Positions 4,877 to 8,480 of a stretch of 8,480 bases of DNA are shown here, one piece after another. Both the position numbers and the translations under genes were made by a program. The stretch lies in the NCBI GenBank assembly GCA_026397195.1, contig JAPLVI010000127.1, positions 1 to 8,480 on the forward strand, read 5' to 3'. The first letter of the stretch is position 1, and every line of letters starts with the position of its first letter. The notes below the pieces were generated by a model. The model saw nothing but the letters and a program-made list of their open reading frames with translations. It was not told the origin of the DNA and did not search any database. Source of the stretch: Candidatus Berkelbacteria bacterium. Its GTDB lineage: Bacteria; Patescibacteriota; UBA1384; JAHJRZ01.

Positions 4877-6079
4877 ATGCGTAAATTTGGTTTAAAAATT
4901 TTGGAGTTATATTTAAAGATTACCTCAAGTCTTTTTTTGGCACGATATAAACCAAAAATTATTGGTGTTACCGGTTCAGTAGGTAAATCTTCAACTAAAG
5001 AAGCTATTTACACTGTTCTTTCGGCTAAATTTAAGGTACGTCGTAGCCTTGGCTCTTACAATAATGAAATTGGGGTGCCTTTGACGATTATGGACGAAGA
5101 ATCGTCAGGTTCTAATATTTTTGGCTGGATTATTGTTTTTTTCCGGGCGATTGGAAATTTAATCTATGATAAGGATTATCCTCAAATATTGGTTCTAGAG
5201 ATGGGGGTGGACAAGCCCCGTGATCTTGAATATCTTTTAAATTTTATTAAACCGAAAATTGCCGTTATTACTTCAATTGGGGCGACTCATCTGGAAAAAA
5301 TGCATAGTGAGCAGGAAGTATTAAAAGAAAAATCAAAATTAGCCCTTCGTTTACCGAAGAAAGGAATCGCCATTCTCAATTTTGATGATACTAGACTCAA
5401 GAGACTAGGTTTGGATATTTCCCGCAAAGTTGTTTTTTATGGTTTGAACAGTCAGGCAAATATGTATGCTACGGAAATTAAATATGAAAGAACGGGAATG
5501 AGCTTTAATATAAATTATGCCGGAAGTGTTATCCCGGTGGATATTGCCTCTTTCGGCACAGGACAGATCTATGCGGCGCTAGCTGCTTGCGCAGTGGCAA
5601 CGATTTTAGGTATGGATTTAATTAGCGCCTCGCATGAAATAAGAAAAATTAAGGGCTTGAAAGGAAGGCTAAAACTCTTTTCCGGGAAAAAGGAAATTTT
5701 TGTTTTAGATGATTCGTATAATTCAAATCCGATGTCTGCCAGTTCTAGTTTAGAGACGGCCGCAAGAATAAAAGAAAGTTTGGGCGCACAAAGATTAGTT
5801 GCGGTTTTGGGTGATATGTTAGAATTAGGCAAGATTTCACGGCGCGCCCATATTAATCTCGGCCGCGAAGCAGCCAAGACCGCCAATATGGTTATTGCGG
5901 TTGGTAATGAGGCCAAAAATATTTATTCAGGTGCTGAAGAGACGCTTTCTGGCTCTGCTTTGTGGTTTGCTGATTCAGAGTCAGCGGCAAAGATGTTTTT
6001 TTTGCCTTTATTCTCGCTATGCTTCTTACGCCAATTTTGTCGCATTTTCTTTATAAATATCGCGTTTGGAAAGAAATAA
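4877..6079 (+). CDS. murF: MurF-type ligase (UDP-MurNAc-tripeptide--D-Ala-D-Ala ligase), N-terminal domain absent, C-terminus replaced
   Basis: MurF uses ATP to add D-Ala-D-Ala to the UDP-MurNAc tripeptide in the cytoplasm. The P-loop TGSVGKSST lies at residues 32-40, followed by YNNEIGVPLT (61-70), LEMG (107-110), ATHLE (136-140), LDDSYNSNP (277-285) and GDMLELG (312-318). These cover the central ATP-binding and most of the C-terminal domain. Two things are odd. First, the P-loop sits about 80 residues earlier than in classical MurF, so the N-terminal UDP-binding domain is missing; a hydrophobic helix (about 5-22) stands in its place. Second, homology stops after SAAKM (373). The family's closing segment (GDxVLVKGSR-type) is missing, and residues 374-400 are just mraY's first membrane helix read in the wrong frame. 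The break falls on eight T (5996-6003). The start follows the promoter (leaderless ATG). The family call is firm; activity of the shortened protein is uncertain. Confidence 0.88.
   Translation: MRKFGLKILELYLKITSSLFLARYKPKIIGVTGSVGKSSTKEAIYTVLSAKFKVRRSLGSYNNEIGVPLTIMDEESSGSNIFGWIIVFFRAIGNLIYDKDYPQILVLEMGVDKPRDLEYLLNFIKPKIAVITSIGATHLEKMHSEQEVLKEKSKLALRLPKKGIAILNFDDTRLKRLGLDISRKVVFYGLNSQANMYATEIKYERTGMSFNINYAGSVIPVDIASFGTGQIYAALAACAVATILGMDLISASHEIRKIKGLKGRLKLFSGKKEIFVLDDSYNSNPMSASSSLETAARIKESLGAQRLVAVLGDMLELGKISRRAHINLGREAAKTANMVIAVGNEAKNIYSGAEETLSGSALWFADSESAAKMFFLPLFSLCFLRQFCRIFFINIAFGKK
5996..6003 (+). other. T8 run at the murF/mraY frame change (possible -1 slippery site or indel)
   Basis: In the murF frame the codons are ATG TTT TTT TTG, so T TTT TTG (5998-6004) has slippery-heptamer form. 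A -1 shift here, or one extra T in the run, joins MurF residue 373 to the mraY frame as FFAFILAMLLTPILS without a stop. The mraY frame is open from 5974. I see no obvious stimulator stem directly downstream, though I cannot fold it exactly. Confidence 0.4.
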
Positions 6080-6963
6080 AAACCGAGGCGATCACCGGCG
6101 AAAAATTAAAGTACTTCTCAAAACTACACAAAAAGAAGCGCCATACCCCGGTTATGGCTGGTATCTTAATTTGGGTGGTGGTGGCAATTATTACTTTGCT
6201 TTTTAATTATTCCCGCTCCCAAACACTTCTACCCCTCTTTACTCTTATTTCTGTCGCGATTTTGGGTCTGGTTGATGATTATGTAAATGTCCGCGGTGTT
6301 GGCGGCATAAAGGGAATTAACTGGAAAAAGAAGATGATTTGGTTGATTATTTTAGGCGCTATTGGCGCTTGGTGGTTTTATGATAAGCTTGGTTGGAATA
6401 CGATCCATATTCCCGGGATTGGATTATATACGATCGGATGGTGGTATATACCGTTATTCATTTTTATCTTTATTTCTTCCGCCAATGCCGTCAATATTAC
6501 TGACGGGCTAGACGGTTTGGCGGGCGGGCTATTGTCTATTGCCTTTGGCGCTTTCTCAATTATTGCTATGGTTCAGGGTAATTTAGGCTTGGCGCTTTTC
6601 TGCGGGACGGTCGTTGGCGCAGTTTTGGCTTATACTTGGTTTAATATCTTTCCTGCCCGATTTTTTATGGGAGATACTGGCTCATTGGCACTCGGGGCGA
6701 CTTTAGGTGTGGTGGCAATGCTTACTAATTCGGTCATTGTGCTTATTATTATTGGTATTGTCTTCTTTTTAGAACTTGCTTCATCAGCGCTTCAGATTTT
6801 CTCTAAAAAAGTCTTCAAAAAGAAAATATTTCTTTCAGCTCCTATGCATCATCATTTTGAAGCCATAGGTTGGCCAGAAACCAAAGTGACGATGCGTCTT
6901 TGGGTTATTGGTTCAGTAGCTGCGGTGATTGGGCTCGCTATTGCTCTTATTGGTCGCGGATGA
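6019..6963 (+). CDS. mraY: MraY, phospho-N-acetylmuramoyl-pentapeptide transferase
   Basis: MraY is the membrane enzyme that transfers phospho-MurNAc-pentapeptide to undecaprenyl phosphate, forming lipid I. The diagnostic motifs are present: KRHTPVMAG (40-48, the KxGTPTMGG region), LVDDY with D86-D87, NAVNITDGLDGLAGG (156-170), FMGDTGSLALG (216-226) and the C-terminal PMHHHFEAIGWPETKV (275-290). Many membrane helices are evident. From ATG 6019 it has 314 residues, slightly short, because this ATG falls inside the first helix. The codons before it (FFAFILA, 5998-6018) clearly continue that helix in the same frame up to a stop at 5971-5973. There is no Shine-Dalgarno before 6019, and the frame overlaps murF by 61 nt. 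True translation probably enters from murF, by frameshift or as a fusion. Enzyme identity is certain; the N-terminus is not. Confidence 0.94.
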   Translation: MLLTPILSHFLYKYRVWKEIKTEAITGEKLKYFSKLHKKKRHTPVMAGILIWVVVAIITLLFNYSRSQTLLPLFTLISVAILGLVDDYVNVRGVGGIKGINWKKKMIWLIILGAIGAWWFYDKLGWNTIHIPGIGLYTIGWWYIPLFIFIFISSANAVNITDGLDGLAGGLLSIAFGAFSIIAMVQGNLGLALFCGTVVGAVLAYTWFNIFPARFFMGDTGSLALGATLGVVAMLTNSVIVLIIIGIVFFLELASSALQIFSKKVFKKKIFLSAPMHHHFEAIGWPETKVTMRLWVIGSVAAVIGLAIALIGRG

Positions 6964-6965
6964 AC

Positions 6966-7009
6966 TACCACGGACTGACGTCCGTGGTATCCTCGGCCTG
7001 ACGCCTCGG
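6966..7009 (+). terminator. Hairpin pair after mraY, possible terminator
   Basis: Bases 6966-6975 and 6980-6989 form a perfect 10-bp stem with a TGAC loop, 2 nt after the mraY stop. A second, weaker hairpin of similar form (6991-6997/7003-7009, 5 of 7 pairs, loop CTGAC) follows directly. There is no T-run, so this is at best a non-canonical terminator or an mRNA-end stabiliser. Confidence 0.4.
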
Positions 7010-7050
7010 CCAGTTCGACATCTCCTCCGGCCCACTTCGAACGCTTAAGG

Positions 7051-7092
7051 CTGGCTTGTATCCACTTATCTTAGCCCGTGGTATTAAGCCAG
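7051..7092. repeat. Wide inverted repeat upstream of the last promoter
   Basis: CTGGCTT (7051-7057) pairs with AAGCCAG (7086-7092) across a 28-base loop. The loop holds CCGTGGTAT (7076-7084), a direct repeat of 6982-6990 in the arm of the post-mraY hairpin, so an alternative pairing with 6966-6974 is possible. The rest of 6990-7050 is moderately GC-rich without a gene. Confidence 0.35.
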
Positions 7093-7105
7093 AGAGATGA
7101 TAAAA

Positions 7106-7134
7106 TTGATTTTGTTGATAAGTAAAGATATAAT
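7106..7134 (+). promoter_or_regulatory. Promoter of the downstream two-gene unit
   Basis: TTGATT (7106-7111) and TATAAT (7129-7134) are separated by 17 bp. The predicted start is about 7141, giving a 5' leader of about 20 nt that contains AAGGAGG (7152-7158) three bases before the ATG at 7162. Confidence 0.75.
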
Positions 7135-7161
7135 TAGGTTAAAGAATAATTAAGGAGGAAT

Positions 7162-7497
7162 ATGGCGGAAGAAAAAAATCCATTTATGAACCCAAAAACA
7201 CTGATTGAGGGTGACTTTTTCAAAGAAGCAGGACTTGATGGTTTGCCCCAAGAAGAAAAAGAAAAAATTATGACTAAACTCATCGAATCGGTGAGAAACC
7301 GGGTTTTAATCCGTATCGATGATTTAATTAAACCTGAAGATAAGGAAGAATTTAACAAAGTTCTTGATTCGGGTAAAGATGAAGAGATTAATAAATTTTT
7401 AGAAGCAAAAAAGATTAATGTCGCGCAATTAGTTGTCGAGGAATCACTCTTAGAAAAAGCTGAACTCTTAAATGCTCTAGCGCAGTTAAAAAAATAA
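7162..7497 (+). CDS. Small acidic helical protein, DUF5663-like
   Basis: This 111-residue protein has no signal peptide or membrane segment. It is rich in Glu and Lys and predicted mostly helical. The stretch LIEGDFFKEAGLDGLPQEEK (14-33), followed by a helix ending VRNRVLIRIDDLI, recalls DUF5663, a family I know from CPR genomes; this is from memory of its pattern, not a search. The C-terminal half (EEFNKVLDSGKDEEINKFLE onward) looks like two more short helices. It has the best-placed promoter and the clearest Shine-Dalgarno (AAGGAGG, 7152-7158) in the window. The next gene begins 18 nt after its stop, so the two are probably co-transcribed. Function unknown. Confidence 0.85.
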   Translation: MAEEKNPFMNPKTLIEGDFFKEAGLDGLPQEEKEKIMTKLIESVRNRVLIRIDDLIKPEDKEEFNKVLDSGKDEEINKFLEAKKINVAQLVVEESLLEKAELLNALAQLKK

Positions 7498-7515
7498 GAA
7501 AGGAAATATAAGCTT

Positions 7516-8480
7516 ATGCAAACACCTCCGACTACTCCCAGTGGCGGTAGCAGCCCGGAGCCAGAACCGACCCCAACTCCCGGGGGTGGTCCTGCCTATG
7601 GCCCTCGCGGTCCGGAAAGCCCTTACGGTCCAGGACCGGCGCCCGGAGAAACTAGGGAGGATTATGAGCGACGGGCAATTGATATTTGTAATGAAAGAGC
7701 TGACCGTTTTGAAGAGACGGACCGGGAAAGATATCGTGGTTTTTTTGGTAAAATCACTGGGTGGTTTGACCGCGAAGGAACACGTCGAAGAGCTGATACC
7801 CTAGACGAAGTTGCCGAATGGGAGAAAAACCCAACCTGGAAAAAGTGGGCCAAAATCGGCGCTAAAGTTGCCGGCGGTTTTGGTGTTGCCGCGACTATGG
7901 CTTTTACTGGCGGCGTAGGCGCAGTTCTTACTCCCATTCTTTGGACAATTGGCATGAGAGAGGGGTGGGATGGGGCATTGCAACTCTTAGAGAAAGCTGG
8001 TTTTGGCAGAGGCAGAACTCAAGCCGAGGTTACAAAACAAGAGGCTTTAAATCAAAAGATAACCGAACTTAAACAATTAGTCCGAGGCGGGGAATTGACA
8101 CCCGAAAGATTTCAGCAAGCCGTGGATGCAATTTTAGAGGCTGAGCGACAAGTGATGGAGCAGATTGAGACTAATATGACCAGCGAACGACGCTGGAAGC
8201 TGGGTCGGGCAATTGCTTCGACCGCTTTAACAGTTGGCACCGGTATCATTGGCGGTGTTCCTTTGGGCACGGCATCGTATGCCAAAGAGGCAACTGGTGC
8301 GCCAACGCATCTCATCGGACACAAAAGTTCGATTTTTCTTGATGAATCACACCGCGTTTTTTGGAACTTTAAAGGTGGACAATTTTTATATAATAGCCCA
8401 GCTGAATTTACAAAGGTGGCCCATTTTGCCACCCAAAATGCTGCTTCCTGGACGCATTATGGCACTTATTTCTTTAAGGC
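7516..8480 (+). CDS. Unrecognised proline-rich protein with two Gly/Ala-rich hydrophobic segments (runs off window)
   Basis: The frame is open from ATG 7516 to the end of the window (321 codons, no stop). Residues 1-45 are low-complexity Pro/Gly (PEPEPTPTPGGG type). Residues 46-112 are charged and helical, with several Trp (WFDREG, EWEKNPTWKKWAK). A Gly/Ala-rich hydrophobic stretch follows at about 113-147 (AKVAGGFGVAATMAFTGGVG). A probable coiled coil covers about 166-225 (KQEALNQKITELKQLV and EAERQVMEQIE). A second hydrophobic stretch lies at about 229-256 (ALTVGTGIIGGVPLGTA). No signal peptide is visible at the N-terminus. An AAAGGAAA (7499-7506) about 9 nt upstream serves as ribosome binding site. 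The two glycine-zipper-like segments suggest membrane association, perhaps a cytoplasmic tail-hairpin topology, but I recognise no family. It is probably co-transcribed with the preceding gene. Confidence 0.85.
   Translation, partial: MQTPPTTPSGGSSPEPEPTPTPGGGPAYGPRGPESPYGPGPAPGETREDYERRAIDICNERADRFEETDRERYRGFFGKITGWFDREGTRRRADTLDEVAEWEKNPTWKKWAKIGAKVAGGFGVAATMAFTGGVGAVLTPILWTIGMREGWDGALQLLEKAGFGRGRTQAEVTKQEALNQKITELKQLVRGGELTPERFQQAVDAILEAERQVMEQIETNMTSERRWKLGRAIASTALTVGTGIIGGVPLGTASYAKEATGAPTHLIGHKSSIFLDESHRVFWNFKGGQFLYNSPAEFTKVAHFATQNAASWTHYGTYFFK

Noticed and set aside
6990..7035. tRNA gene (TTCGA loop and GGCCCA end)
   Set aside because: The bases around the TTCGA do not form a T-stem, and no D or anticodon arms can be placed.
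1..8480. Alternative genetic code (UGA as glycine, as in some CPR lineages)
   Set aside because: mraZ and mraY end in TGA at the family-appropriate place and no gene has an in-frame TGA.
1..8480. CRISPR array, insertion sequence or transposase
   Set aside because: No regularly spaced long direct repeats with unique spacers, and no transposase-like frame on either strand.

Overview
The window looks like part of a reduced bacterial genome of the Candidate Phyla Radiation (Patescibacteria) type. The genes are AT-rich with the standard genetic code: TGA is a normal stop and there is no in-frame TGA. The division/cell-wall (dcw) cluster is stripped down, the MurF lacks its usual N-terminal domain, and two downstream genes resemble CPR-restricted hypotheticals. 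This placement is an inference from protein features, not from a marker-gene tree.

Layout. Bases 2-832 are the 3' part of a glycyl-tRNA synthetase gene (motif 2, motif 3 and anticodon-binding domain). Bases 833-1804 hold no convincing protein gene. Inside them, a GC-rich island of about 730 nt starts at the predicted start point of an extended -10 promoter and ends in a large branched hairpin followed by a T-run. It is packed with short perfect hairpins and reads best as an unrecognised structured RNA, possibly carrying a small ORF. An AT-rich hairpin, a three-unit 10-bp-spaced MraZ-box array and a promoter then lead into mraZ (1805-2347). After a repeat-rich spacer come an FtsL-like protein (2627-2962) and the division transpeptidase FtsI/PBP2-type (2972-4708). 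After a second inverted-repeat spacer and a strong promoter come murF (4877-6079) and mraY (6019-6963). The usual rsmH (between mraZ and ftsL) and murE are not at this locus.

The murF/mraY junction is odd. MurF homology stops at about residue 373, on a run of eight T. Beyond it the murF frame reads an out-of-frame copy of the first MraY membrane helix. mraY has no ribosome binding site, and its only ATG lies inside that helix. A -1 shift on the T-run would give one continuous MurF-MraY fusion.

Bases 6964-7161 hold hairpins and a clean promoter. A two-gene unit follows: a 111-aa DUF5663-like protein (7162-7497) and a proline-rich protein with two Gly/Ala-rich hydrophobic segments (7516 to the window end, incomplete).

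The cell-wall genes cooperate as expected. MurF and MraY make the lipid-linked peptidoglycan precursor, FtsI cross-links it at the septum with an FtsL-type partner, and MraZ regulates the cluster. Promoter positions suggest that mraZ and murF are read from leaderless or nearly leaderless mRNAs.
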